DNA of 64,000 nt from Galeopsis tetrahit (GCA_963675135.1 OY776122.1:21950881-22014880), one strand, 5' to 3'; positions 20,901 to 30,501 are shown, numbered from the stretch's first letter. Notes: a model not told the origin generated them from the sequence alone. A program made the numbers and translations.

Positions 20901-22963
20901 AGATTAGCAAGTAAGCCATCAACATGCAAAACATTTTTAAGCTTAGGAAAACCTTTAACATTCAAAGTTCCTTTTCCTATTATCTTTCCTTTTGATCCAC
21001 CACCATATGTAACATTACCACCATTCAAGGTCACATAATCAGATAAGTAGTCTATTTGTCCTGTCATATGTCTAGAACAACCACTATCAAAATACCATAG
21101 ACCAGGTAAACATGCTTTCAAGGATGTGTGAACAACATTACAGGTAACTTTTGATTTCCATGCAGATTTCACAGAATGTTTCCTAGGATGTGAAGACATT
21201 CTGAATGACTTAAATTCAGCTCTCAAATCTTTAAACATTTTCAAGCAGAAGGGACGAATATGACCATATTTAAAGCAATAATGACAAATATACTTCCTTT
21301 TAACCTTGTGAGAATCTGTTTGTGCAGATGTTACACCAGATGTGCTAGCATTTGCCTTCACAAATTTCACAGGTTTTCTAAAATTTTCAGAAATAGAAGC
21401 AGTTTCACCATCATAACCTAAACCATAATTATTAGATTTACCAGTAGCTAAAGCATCATTCACTGTAGAAGCACTCTTGGAAAACTTTTTGAAACTTAAA
21501 GTAGAGTTGATCAATTTCTCCTTCAGTTTACAAACTTCAAGATCTCTTCTGGTAAGTAAGACTTCTAGCTTAGTGATTGTGTCTTTCAGATCCTCATTCT
21601 CTTTATTCAAAGAATTCAGAGAGAGTTTCTGAGAGTTCCAATCATCTAACAATTTCTGATATGTCTCATCATCAATCCTTTTTCCTGCATCATCAACAAA
21701 GCCATTAAAACAGTTCAAATCTGGGTGACTCTGTTTTGATGTTACTGTAGATGTGAAGACATCAGGTGCAACATCAGAATCTGTATCATCCAGATCATCA
21801 TCTGAGGAATTATTATAATCAATTCTGGTAAAATGAGCACTTTCATTTTCATTAAACTCATCAAGATCATCATTATCAGATTCATCACTCAAGGTAGCAC
21901 TAAAATTCAGTTTTTGCTTCAGTCTGGTATTGGCACACTCATTTGCATAGTGTCCATAACCAGAACATGCATTGCATTGAACTGATTTTCTAAATTCAGG
22001 ATCATACCTTGGTTTACCTTCACTCTTTGATGGTCTTGGTGTGAATTGACTCTTCCTCCTTTCTGGTTGTGGTGTTGATGTGTTGATTTGGATCTTAGGC
22101 TGAATGTTTCCTTTAGATTTATGCATAGACTTCTTAAGAAATTTATTAAAATGCTTTGTAAGAAGAGCAATGCTGTCAGGATTGTTAAGGCATTCATCAA
22201 GCAATTCCTCATCCGAATCAACCTCAGTAATGATAGGCTGAATCTCAGATTTGTTTGATGTCTCTCCTTTAAAAACAACAACTTTTTTATCATCTTTAGC
22301 TTCATCAGTTTGATTAGTGTTTATTTCATAGGTTCTAAGAATACTCACTAATTCATTTTGACTCAACTTATCAGTATCTTTTGCCTCTTCAATAGCACAA
22401 ATTTTAGCATCAAATCTTTTAGGAACAGACCTTAATATCTTATGTACTACTCTAACATTTGAAATAGGGTCACCAAGAGAATGTGATTCATTAATAATCT
22501 CACTTAACCTTTCGTTGTAGGATGAAATGGTTTCATCTTCCCTCATTCGGAGATTCTCAAACTTAGTCCCCAACATTCGAAGCTTTGTCCTTCGAACACT
22601 ATCGGAACCTTCACAATGCTCTTGTAACCTGTCCCATGCATCCTTAGAAGTAGAAAAGTTAAATATAATTTTAAACATAGAGGTATCAACAGAAGTAAAA
22701 ATAGCATTTAAGGCTTTAGAATTATATCCTGCTGTTGTTATCTCATCGGCTGTCCAATCAACTTCTTTCTTAAGTTGAATTTCACCATCGGCATCTGCTG
22801 GATTCTTTGGTATGTCCCAACCTGTAAGAATAGTCCTCCAAGCACGTTCATCAATTGACTTGATGTACATACGCATCTTAGGCTTCCAATAAGCATAATT
22901 TGAACCATCTAAAACGGGTGGCCTAAGTGCTGTGGATATGTGATGTGTTTCCATTGCTAACAT
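17999..22963 (-). CDS. copia-2 Gag-Pol polyprotein, intact
   Basis: A single open frame of 1,654 codons encodes all retrotransposition enzymes. Gag (about 10-240) has the DGSNYAYWKPKMRMYIKS start of UBN2-type copia Gag. There are two zinc knuckles: CNACSGYGHYANEC (330-343) and CHYCFKYGHIRPFC (560-573). The protease site is DSG at 626-628 (WYFDSGCSRHMTG). A pre-integrase zinc region (WHQRLGHVN ... CGSCQKGKQ) follows. The integrase catalytic residues are Asp813, Asp876 and Glu912, with DD35E spacing. RT has RLVAQGYTQVEGVDFDETFAPVAR and YVDD at 1342-1345. RNase H shows GYSDADWAGD, DRKSTSGG and STAESEYIAAGSC, ending NADIFTKAL. The related copy at 61874 starts at the Met equivalent to residue 4, so 22954 is the likelier start. 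It is transcribed from the 5' LTR. Confidence 0.95.
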   Translation of the reverse strand: MLAMETHHISTALRPPVLDGSNYAYWKPKMRMYIKSIDERAWRTILTGWDIPKNPADADGEIQLKKEVDWTADEITTAGYNSKALNAIFTSVDTSMFKIIFNFSTSKDAWDRLQEHCEGSDSVRRTKLRMLGTKFENLRMREDETISSYNERLSEIINESHSLGDPISNVRVVHKILRSVPKRFDAKICAIEEAKDTDKLSQNELVSILRTYEINTNQTDEAKDDKKVVVFKGETSNKSEIQPIITEVDSDEELLDECLNNPDSIALLTKHFNKFLKKSMHKSKGNIQPKIQINTSTPQPERRKSQFTPRPSKSEGKPRYDPEFRKSVQCNACSGYGHYANECANTRLKQKLNFSATLSDESDNDDLDEFNENESAHFTRIDYNNSSDDDLDDTDSDVAPDVFTSTVTSKQSHPDLNCFNGFVDDAGKRIDDETYQKLLDDWNSQKLSLNSLNKENEDLKDTITKLEVLLTRRDLEVCKLKEKLINSTLSFKKFSKSASTVNDALATGKSNNYGLGYDGETASISENFRKPVKFVKANASTSGVTSAQTDSHKVKRKYICHYCFKYGHIRPFCLKMFKDLRAEFKSFRMSSHPRKHSVKSAWKSKVTCNVVHTSLKACLPGLWYFDSGCSRHMTGQIDYLSDYVTLNGGNVTYGGGSKGKIIGKGTLNVKGFPKLKNVLHVDGLLANLISISQLCDDNLHVKFDKESCYVLNEDDDCVMTGIRSADNCYLIGTNVCNLSKHDENVLWHQRLGHVNYRSMKKLITSDAIKGLPKLSFQNTTVCGSCQKGKQVRVPHRMLSHCSTHRCFELLHMDLMGPMETESIGGKRYSLVVVDDFSRYTWIEFLRDKSETYAAFKVLYKRFKNVFNLKVGRIRTDHGREFENSMFNDFCDKKGILQEYSSPKTPQQNGIVERKNRTLQEMARVMLLSKSLSKRFWAEALNTACHIINRVYIRSGTNQTPYEILNVRKPSVKYFHVFGCVCYILNDRDQLHKFDSKSDKGFFLGYSRNSKAYRVYNLRTNTVQESVNVVFDDDKGLTDDKDEEDVSQVTDNSENTLKSDNAAPNANTSGATSTEQTVVIPQNDQYVPKTNPSSRMGKSHPSDQIIGDAAVGVQTRGRIRSNKVDVVRTICMSSICNVVNAECYYSEIEPKNVNEALTDENWINAMHEELNQFERNEVWTLVPRPSHTNVIGTKWIYKNKTDEFGNIVRNKARLVAQGYTQVEGVDFDETFAPVARIESIRLLLAIACFIDIKLHQMDVKAAFLNGILNEEAYVEQPKGFEDPQYPDHVYKLKKALYGLKQAPRAWYGRLTDFLLEYGFIRGEADRTLFIKHTGEGLLIAQIYVDDIVFGSTCDKMLNRFVEAMTATFEMSMVGDLNYFLGLQIKQCKDGIFFSQGKYAKNLVKRFGLESSKVMKTPMGSTLKLCKDNGGKDVDPTLYRSMIGSLLYLTSSRPDIMYSVCVCARYQANPKESHLNAVKRIIRYVSGTSELGIWYTKDTNNTLIGYSDADWAGDIDDRKSTSGGCFYMGNNLVSWHSKKQNCVSQSTAESEYIAAGSCCTQLLWLSKMFHDYGIENNILTIFCDNTSAINISKNPVQHSLTKHISIRHHFMRDLVEKNIVKLEYVPTENQNADIFTKALDHERFSFLRKSLGMCNI

Positions 22964-23014
22964 AAACTAAAACACACTTTAAGCAAGGATCTAACCTAGT
23001 GTCGTCAGGTATCG

Positions 23015-23026
23015 GCTCTGATACCA
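23015..23026 (-). other. primer-binding site, initiator tRNA-Met
   Basis: On the minus strand TGGTATCAGAGC lies two bases after the 5' LTR end. It is complementary to the 3' end of plant initiator tRNA-Met, the usual primer of copia elements. Confidence 0.92.
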
Positions 23027-23723
23027 ACTGAAAGTGTGTGTGGGGTGGTATCTAGTGTTTAAGTAAAAAAACAGAACAATGTTACACTGAATGTTGTGAC
23101 AATTAGTGTAGCATTAACTCTAACAGAATGTGAATAAGTAAACACAGTACACAGCGGAAGTCTAAAACACTAAAACACAATACGAACACAATGGAATAAT
23201 TTTTAACATAGATTTTATTAATAACAAAACCTATGCTAAGCCTTACGGCGAAAAGTAACTTAGTTCCTAAGTTATACAAAAATGTCGTGTGAAATGTCTC
23301 AGCAATTACTTCAACATTCCACAAACGGAAACTACAATCGAGGCAGGTGCCTGAATCCGCAAACAGACTTAAGTGTAAAACACTGTCTAAAGAACTAATC
23401 TAATCTTGTGATTCACTCTCACTCGATTCAAGACTAGAACAAAATACACTGGAAGGCGGTATCCCTCGGCGTACGTTAAAAGATACAACTACTGACCATA
23501 ACTCCTAACTAGGGTTGAACGCTCAAGGAGGTGTTACTCGAATAGTGCATACTTTGAAATGAGAGGTTCTGGCGGTATTTATAGAGAAATACACAGCTTC
23601 TAGATCCTTCCATTATGAGATCCTATTTTTTAGGACCTCAACCTCCATGATCTTTCTAGATCATTCTGCCATCTTCCAGGTCGTTCTACAATGCTCCAAA
23701 GCCTTCTAGCACCTTCTCCAACC

Positions 23724-23736
23724 TTCTGGAATCTTC
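23724..23736 (-). promoter_or_regulatory. heat-shock-element-like run in copia-2 LTR (site 1)
   Basis: TTCtgGAAtcTTC forms three perfectly spaced alternating units of the heat-shock element nGAAnnTTCnnGAAn. It lies about 150 bp upstream of the TATA box in the LTR sense. It is conserved as GAAgaTTCcaGAA at 61102-61114 in the related LTR and repeated in the 3' LTR at 13838-13850. Confidence 0.55.
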
Positions 23737-23755
23737 CAGGTTCCAGACTCTTGTA

Positions 23756-23768
23756 GAAGCTTCTAGAA
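23756..23768 (-). promoter_or_regulatory. heat-shock-element-like run in copia-2 LTR (site 2)
   Basis: GAAgcTTCtaGAA gives three alternating units with exact spacing, about 20 bp from site 1. Its copy in the 3' LTR is at 13870-13882. Two of the three units remain in the related LTR at 61075-61082. Confidence 0.55.
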
Positions 23769-23902
23769 TCGTTCCTGAATGTGAGAGCATTTAGTACAAC
23801 ATTTAATGTAACATTTCAGAAAAGACTTAGAATAAATCAAGGAAGGTCAAATTAAGATGTTGTTGATAATGTTAAAGCATTTAAGAGTTAACAACATCTA
23901 CA

Positions 23903-23907
23903 CAAAC
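23903..23907. repeat. copia-2 target site duplication, right
   Basis: CAAAC directly follows the right LTR and is identical to 13139-13143. Confidence 0.85.
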
Positions 23908-24004
23908 TTTTTATTTCTTCGTTTTTTTTGTTTCCTACTTTTTTTTCATTAGTATATTTTTTAATTTTAATACAAAATAGTATTATATGTATGATTTTAT
24001 TATA

Positions 24005-24218
24005 ATCTCTCCGTCCCAGTGAAAGCTCCTAATGAGCTTCGGACACAGTGGTTAAAAAATATGATATAATAAGTGGATGTATGAGAGGTGATGTGATTGA
24101 GAGAGAGAAGAATATACTGAAATGTGAGAGAGAATAGTTTGGCAAAAAAGGAATGAGTAACTTTCATTGGGACAAACGAATAAGAAAAGTTGGGTAGCTT
24201 TCAATATGAAGGAGAGAG
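24005..24218. mobile_element. Stowaway-like MITE
   Basis: Ends ATCTCTCCGTCCCAGTGAAAG and, inverted at the right, CTTTCAATATGAAGGAGAGAG form degenerate inverted repeats, with TA on both sides (24003-24004 and 24219-24220). It lies inside the MULE right arm. Confidence 0.55.
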
Positions 24219-24224
24219 TATTCG

Positions 24225-24720
24225 GTAATACAACAAGTAATTAATAACCAATAATTCCATAAACAGTAATCAGTAATACCATTAACAATAATTAGTAATA
24301 CCACGAACATTAATCAGTAATACCATTAATATTAATCAGTAAAATTTTATACAATAACAAATATTTCCACACATCTAATTATATTCAATAATACAAAAAA
24401 TAATTATCAGTAATACCATGAACAGTAAGTAGTAATACCATGAACATTGAATAGTAATATCTCATATAATAACAAATAATTCCACAAATCTAATTATATT
24501 CAATAATACCAAAAATAATTATCAGTAATAACATAAACAATAATATGTAATACCATAAAAATAATAATAATCAGTAATAAATAATTTCACATAATCAATA
24601 ATACCACAATTAATAATCAATAATCATTAATATTAATTCAATAGTGTATTAATAGTAATACCGTAATCAATAACTAGTAATACCAGTATCAATAATACCA
24701 ATAACAATAATACCATAAAA
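24225..24720. repeat. degenerate TAATACCA/CAGTAATA tandem repeat
   Basis: Words such as CAGTAATACCA, AACAATAAT and TTCCACA recur with spacings of about 20-35 bp through this 500-bp AT-rich block. No coding potential is seen. Confidence 0.65.
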
Positions 24721-24734
24721 AAAAGTAGAGAGAG

Positions 24735-25380
24735 TGCAGATCGGGGTGTACTAAAGAAAATAGAGGGTGCACATTACCTTACCAAGCCTAATTGAAGGGA
24801 ACCCTAGCCCAATGGGAGGGCACCCTAGGTCAGCAGTCGTCGCTTGGGATTTCATCAGCAAGGTCACCGGCTCCGAGTGTCGTCCGGTCAGAGATCCATC
24901 AGCAATATACTCACAGTCCTCCATCGGGCCGTCGTTAGCCGGAGGAAGAGGCTGCGCAGGAGTAGGGTGAAGAAGACAGATGAAGCAATGTAACTTCGAT
25001 TTGGACAGAGATGAACGACGAGAGAGAGGCAGCGTCGATCTGAGTGTTGCAGGTGAGCGTCGTTGATGTAGGAGAAGCTCCTGGATCGTGAACGCAAGGG
25101 AGATTGATCGAAGTAGTCGCGTCGGTGGTCAAAATGAGGAGAGGATTTTAGCCGCCATGGATCGTGCCCGAGATGGAAGATTATGTCGATTGTTATGGAA
25201 GTGAAGAATCGCGATTGCGATTCGAGGAGGGGTCTCGGGCTTCAGCGGCCGAGACCGAAGCGCCGCCGTCGCCGTCGAGGGGGTGGTCGGGCATGGTGGT
25301 GGCTGGGTCACCTGCCGACATGCATGGATTTCCGGCAGGTCCTTTACTCATCAAATTAAAATTAAAATTTAGGTGCACCG
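24735..25380. other. GC-rich segment inside MULE, possible captured gene piece
   Basis: This stretch is clearly richer in G and C than its neighbours and has several short open frames on both strands, with CCGTCGTTAGCCGGAGG- and GCGCCGCCGTCGCCGTC-type words like plant exons or 5' regions. No frame is long or recognisable. MULEs often carry host gene fragments (Pack-MULEs), so capture is plausible, but the source is unknown and this may be element-specific sequence. Confidence 0.35.
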
Positions 25381-25436
25381 TCGATCGACTATAATAAAAT
25401 TATACCTACAATATTATTTTATATTAAAATTTATAA

Positions 25437-26515
25437 CACAAAAACTTATATGCAATATTGCATACATGCATTTCAGTAATTCACACACATTTTTTATAAA
25501 TACACCCACAAGCTTAATTCACACACACATTTTTTATAAATACACTCACTAACAACTCAATTCACACCCAAATTTTTTATAAATGCACCCACTGACAGAA
25601 ATTGAACATGGTCGTCTTCTCCGAGCAGTTTTCGATCACCTCAGGCTGCGGTCGGACGCTGCAATTTACGATGACCTTAATCCTTAAATATTTTATATTT
25701 TTTTAAATATTCTTTAACACTAATCATTATGGGTCAATGTTATTTTGTATTACGTGCAATAATATATCTTACTACATGCAATAATATATGTTACTATATA
25801 TTATAATGTGGGTTACTTAATCAATAAAAAAAATATAAAAGAATCAATATTACTATATAAAATTGTGTTATTACTACATGTAATAATTTATTTTACTACA
25901 TAAAAAATTATATGTTACTACATACTACAGTTTGAATTACTACATTGAATAGACGTTTGTTACTATATGTAACTTTATCAAATGATCTACGGAGTAATAT
26001 TTTTCGCATCATCCTACAATAAAACATTTTGTATTACAACATGATTATTGTGTTTACTACATTCGATAATATATGTTACTACATATTATAATGTGAGTTA
26101 CTACATCAATAAAAACACTAGAAAAAACGTGTTACTAAATAAAAGAATTTGTATTATTATATAAATAGTTTGTGTTATTACTACATAAAATAATGTGTAT
26201 TACTACATATTGCAATTTGAATTACTACATTTAATATCTCGCGTTCGACAATAAAATAAAAGATAAAAAAATCACATAAACGAGTAAAATAAAAGGATTA
26301 AAAATTTCAAATTAAGCTGTCAGTGGGTGTATTTATAAAAAATGTGTGTGTGAATTAAGTTTGTTGGTGTATTTATAAAAAGTGTGTGTGAATTAAGCTT
26401 GTTGGTGTATTTATAAAAAATGTGTGTGTGAATTAAGCTTGTGGCTGTATTTATAAAGAACATGTGTGTGAATGACTGAAATGCATATATGCAATATTTC
26501 ATACAAGACTAGCCC
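25437..26515. mobile_element. Small MULE-type non-autonomous element (family A, copy 1)
   Basis: The ends are inverted: left CACAAAAACTTATATGCAATA and right (inverted) GGGCTAGTCTTGTATGAAATA, both followed by ATTGCATAYATGCATTTCAGT. A 9-bp target duplicate AATTTATAA flanks it (25428-25436 and 26516-26524). Subterminal inverted tandem units (ATTCACACACACATTTTTTATAAATACACC-like, three copies left, four right) and an interior full of TTACTAC words fill it. It has no transposase. A second copy of the family is at 31476-32111. Confidence 0.75.
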
Positions 26516-26854
26516 AATTTATAAAATACACATGAAAAAAATGGAAAAGAAAGACAGAAAAATTTAAAAAGGAAAAGAAAAAAAAACAAGGAAATAAAAA
26601 ATATGGAAAAAAATTGAAAATGGGAAGAAAAAAGAAAAAGAGGAGGGGGAAGAAAAATTAAAAAGAAAAAAATCGAGATTTGTGGCTAATTTCGATAGTT
26701 TTTTATTAATTATATTTTTAAGTTTTTTTTTTTAAATATGGGTGATTTGGTGGTGAATCGATTTTTTAGAGTTTATTTTATTATATTTTGTGTAAATTAA
26801 TAAAAGGATAATATAGTCTTTTAAATGTGATTATTTTTTAAAAAATATTTTGGG

Positions 26855-27080
26855 GTGCACTCATAAAATGTGCGAGTGCAGATAACCGTGGTAAAATAAT
26901 AATTTGGGGGTGAACTCATAAAATGAGCGAGTGCATATAATTGTGGTAAAAAATAATTTGGGGGTGAACTCATAGAATGAGCGGGTGTAGATAACTGTTG
27001 TAAAAAAGAAATGATTTGGGGGTGAACTCATTAAATGAGCGGGAGCATATAATTGTAGTAAAAACATGATTAGGGGGTGT
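26855..27080. repeat. MULE subterminal tandem repeat, right arm
   Basis: Four to five inverted copies of the unit at 12490-12890 (GGGGTGAACTCATAAAATGAGCGGGTG-like, written here only in part) lie just inside the right end. The sequence from 26680 to 26855 also pairs inversely with about 12890-13080. Confidence 0.75.
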
Positions 27081-27297
27081 AGAAGCATTCTTGTTCCTTT
27101 TAGTTTTTTTTTTTGGAATTCTTTAACCTATGATTTTGAGAGACTCCGCGCTCAAAACCCGTTGCCTCTGTTAGTCATTACAGATTGACTAACAAATTGA
27201 TTTTGATAGAAAAGAATAACCAAGTGACCAATTTTGATAGTTACTAAATGTGGGTGACCAAATATGAAATGAGGTAAATTTCGGTGACATATTTTCC

Positions 27298-27307
27298 TTT
27301 AATAAAA
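27298..27307. repeat. MULE target site duplication, right
   Basis: TTTAATAAAA directly follows the right inverted end and is identical to 11111-11120. Confidence 0.8.
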
Positions 27308-28117
27308 TTATGTAAAATATTCAAACTACCTTTTTAATAAAATGTCCCAAGAAGATACACTCTCCTCAACATTTAAACCCTAATTTATAATTGTAGCCAC
27401 CTCTAGAAGCAACTGCTACCGCCACGACCACTCTCCGACGGCGACGGTTGCCACCACCACCACCTCTGGCAGCCTCCACTGCACCCACCACCACCATCGA
27501 CAATTGCTCACCATAAAAATTACAAAAAAAAACTTAGAGAAATCTAAAAACAATTGACATGATTTTGATCAACTATTGTCGATTTTTTTTTTTTTGACGA
27601 ATTCTGACAGCACCTTGTCAAAAATTGCAAGGCTTGTCGACAAGGATTGATCTAAAATTATCAAAATTTTCGATCTTGATTGATCCAAAAAAAAGAGAGA
27701 GATAAAACACTACCTGCTCCGCGACCTTGTGAAGAACTCACATAATCACAAAATGGAGAATGATAAGCTACCTTTTGTTATGATTGCAAAATGGAGAGTT
27801 CACATGCTGGGACTGGGGTCGGCGGGGCGGGGTGGAGGTGGTTTAGCAACTATTTTAACAGGAAAAAAAAGAGAGAGATATAGGACAACCGACACAAGGG
27901 GCGGTAGGGTGGGGCTCAGAGCAGCGACGTGGTGGGGCTCAGAGCAGCGACGTGGTGGGGCTGGGTTTACAGATGGTGAGAGGGGAGAAAAAAGAGATGG
28001 TCAGATGGGGAAGAAAGAGGAAGAAGAAATTAGGATTTTAGGGAGTATTTATTATGAAAATTTTAAAGAGAAAAGTTAGTTTAGTGATTTTAGGGGGAGT
28101 GCATAAGTGAATCTATA
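27308..28117. other. flank of MULE, no supported gene
   Basis: Two GC-rich patches stand out: CCACC/GCCACC-rich at 27395-27500, and 27725-28080 with a 24-25-bp tandem (GTGGGGCTCAGAGCAGCGACG) repeated at about 27910-27965. A 116-codon frame at 27729-28079 is Gly/Arg-rich and looks like a by-product of the repeat. I recognise no protein. Confidence 0.4.
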
Positions 28118-28119
28118 AT

Positions 28120-28700
28120 AGTGATGTTTATCTGGGTCGGGCTAACCGGGCTGGCCCATTTCACCCTGAAAAATTTAGAGTTAGGGTTCATGAATCATAG
28201 GCCCGTTTAAATTTGGAATTTTTTAATCCGGACCGGATAGCCCGCGGGCTAAATCGGGCCAACCCGCAGGTCTACAGGCTAGCCCGAGTTGTTACTTTTT
28301 TTTTTTTTTTAATAAAACTTTAGAACAAATTTTAGGACATTTGGTCCATAGCCATAACTATAAACATTAAGTAAGCTCTCATTATTTCTATTTTTTTATT
28401 AGCTTATGATATTTGTTTTAGCTTTATTTGGTCATATTAAGGATCAATGAATTTTAAAATTGTGTTTAAATCATATTTTTGTTTTCTCATTTACCGATCA
28501 TTAAATAATTGTATATTTTTTTTTATTGTATTTGCTTGTTGGACGTGTCAATTAAGACTTTTAATTTTAAAAGAAAAAAAATTGTGTAGTCAGTGGCCCG
28601 TTTAGCCTGTGGTCCGCTAGGGTTAGGGTTATGTCCCAACAATTGTAGGACCGTTAATTATGAACCGGTTAAGGCCCTAGCCCATTTAGCCCATAGCCCG
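28120..28700. mobile_element. hAT-like MITE, tentative
   Basis: Both ends are rich in GGGCT/AGCCC words in inverted arrangement (GGGTCGGGCTAACCGGGCTG at the left; the inverse with AGCCCATTTAGCCCATAGCCCG at the right), and the middle is AT-rich. This is a common look of short hAT-type elements. I could not define an 8-bp target duplicate. Confidence 0.4.
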
Positions 28701-29727
28701 ATAGACTTAATCTATAATACGTTTTTTTTGAAAAGTAGTGTACGTATCAGGGGAGTGCATTTAACTCATGGAGGGAGTATATAGTCCACGCCTTTTATAT
28801 ATATATTAATGTTTAGTTTATTATAATTTTTTATTCGATTTGATCTTTTTTTTTTCATACAAATATATGCTTTATTATAACTTATAAGCTTTTTAATATA
28901 TTTTTAAATTTATTTTATATATATATATATATGTCAATTTAATAAAATAAAAAATGGAGGTCAAATCATTTTATGTTATGTGCTAGGTAATTGCTAGTAT
29001 AACAGATCATAGAATCAAAAAATTAAAAAAGTGTAAATTATAGCACAAAAATCAAAATTAAAAAAATTAATAGGACCAAAATGTTAAAACTAGAGTACTA
29101 AAAAAAGCCATTCCCCTTGATTTAAACCCGATTGAACTCAATTTCATGAAAATTTGGCAAATTCAAGGTTGGCTTGGTAACACAAAGTCTCAACACGACT
29201 TTTCATCCGATTAAGATCGATATTTTTGTAAATAATTGATACACCCACCATCCACCAAATCTATTGTCATCCTCATTTTTTATGTCAATTTATTTCTATT
29301 ATCTAACAATCACTTTATTGTTCAAAATATTATTCAATTTTACTTATAAATAATCACTTTATTTACAATAGATCTTATAATATTCTACAATACATTTTAT
29401 TTATGAGAATAAATTTCGTGGTAGAAGGTATTACATAAAAGTTAAATTATTGACAATTTGATCAAGCTCGACCATGAGCTTGTCAAGTCCAGTATTGTTG
29501 TGATTGAACTTGAGCTTAACTCAATCAACTTCAAGTCTATTTTCATTTTTTTTTATAGTTCAGCACGGGTAGCTTGCAAGTCGAATTCACTCACACTCAG
29601 TAACTTGGCTAGCACTAGACGAGTTCGATCATTTAGGAAAACAAATTAAAATGTATCTATAAATTATTATAATTATTGACCGTTTACAAGTGAGAATGAC
29701 TCAAATTTGAGATCTTAGAAAACTGTA
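28701..29727. other. AT-rich intergenic DNA
   Basis: There is a TA-repeat near 28917-28931 and no supported gene. A short open frame at 29458-29649 (Leu/Ser-rich) is not recognisable. Confidence 0.4.
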
Positions 29728-30008
29728 CTCCCTCCTATAATAACGTTTACATTTTTCTTTGGGGATGTTCTACAATAACTTTACAGTTTTAAAATGGAAA
29801 ACCTTTTATAAATTTCAACCTCACAATATCTTCAATTTTACATAAAACGTTATTACTTTTGATTCACTCATACACACAAGTCAACTATTTTTCTTACTTT
29901 TTTATATACATATTTACATAATTACCCCTAAAAACTTTACTCATTATTACACACTTTTTTAATTTACGTATCTATTTACATGTAAAAGTTATTTCGAGAC
30001 CGAGGGAG
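29728..30008. mobile_element. Stowaway MITE (CTCCCTCC family)
   Basis: Inverted ends CTCCCTCCTATAATAACG and (inverse) CTCCCTCGGTCTCGAAATAAC with TA duplicates at 29726-29727 and 30009-30010. 281 bp, no coding capacity. Confidence 0.75.
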
Positions 30009-30428
30009 TACCACTACCTAATAAAGTTCCAAGTCAAACAACACCACGAAACACAGTACATTGTCATCTTCCCATTGTCCTTTAAGAACAAATAATAAAA
30101 AAAAAACAAAATATATATATATATTCCATGAGAATCTTTGTCACCAAACTTGAGCAAAAGTGATGAATTTTGTAATGATAAATCATTCGAAATTGGTGAA
30201 ATTAAACATTGGAATTAAACAATAGTGAATGCATGTTCGGTTATGAAATTTGGTCCCCTAATTAAGGTCATTAATCTATGACGTTAATCACCTAAAGCTG
30301 AGTGAGTGTAATTAATTAATTATTTAAATACTAATTAGATTAGACCAAAGGGCTTAGCCTAATGCTCCACCTGGCAGGCGATTAGAGTTTTGAACAAATA
30401 TTATTATTTGATTTGATTCTATAATCAC

Positions 30429-30501
30429 CTGACCCAAGGCATTTTCTGTTCCACAATGGCCGGCCGGCAGGTACTCATCAGTCATCACACATTCAACTAT
30501 T
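30429..30501 (-). other. orphan exon-like segment
   Basis: On the minus strand a GC-rich 73-nt block stands in AT-rich DNA between a good acceptor (TTTTATTT...CACAACACAG) and a donor-like CAG|GTGATT. One phase reads IVECVMTDEYLPAGHCGTEN without stop. The length is not a multiple of three, and no partner exon is seen, so it may be a leftover exon, part of a long non-coding RNA, or chance. Confidence 0.2.

Larger units (their letters stand above)
13144..23902 (-). mobile_element. Young, apparently intact Ty1/copia retrotransposon (copia-2), inserted in the MULE
   Basis: A complete element on the minus strand, 10,759 bp. The LTRs are at 13144-14016 (3' LTR) and 23029-23902 (5' LTR), both with TG...CA ends. 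By eye they differ only by one A in an A-run (six against seven). The same five bases CAAAC flank the element (13139-13143 and 23903-23907). A primer site for initiator tRNA-Met (23015-23026) and a polypurine tract (14017-14027) sit at the expected places. Gag-pol (1,654 codons) and an extra ORF (774 codons) are both uninterrupted. It is therefore a recent insertion and may be autonomous. The element at 60936-64000 is a second member of the same family. Confidence 0.95.
23029..23902 (-). repeat. 5' LTR of copia-2 (874 bp)
   Basis: It reads on the minus strand from TGTAGATG (23902) to CACTTTCA (23029). The TATA box (minus TATAAATA) is at 23576-23583. Upstream in U3 are the two alternating GAA/TTC runs at 23724-23736 and 23756-23768. 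It is identical by eye to the 3' LTR apart from one A. Confidence 0.93.
11121..27297. mobile_element. Mutator-like element (MULE) with 10-bp target duplication, carrying nested insertions
   Basis: The two ends are inverted copies. The left end (11121-11290) starts GGATAAATATCAC and contains GACTAACGGAGGCAACACG. The right end (27130-27297) holds its inverse, with GTTGCCTCTGTTAGTC, and ends TATTTTCC. Both ends are flanked by the same 10 bases, TTTAATAAAA (11111-11120 and 27298-27307). A 9-11-bp duplication with long inverted ends is the MULE signature. Inside are a broken transposase N-terminus (11343-11881), inverted blocks of subterminal tandem repeats, the young copia-2 insertion, a smaller MULE-type element and a GC-rich segment. 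Without copia-2 and its duplicated target the element is about 5.4 kb. It lacks a transposase catalytic domain, so it is non-autonomous now. Confidence 0.8.

Noticed and set aside
27729..28079. 116-codon Gly/Arg-rich frame
   Set aside because: It is caused by a GC-rich tandem repeat; no domain, no splice context, no recognised protein.
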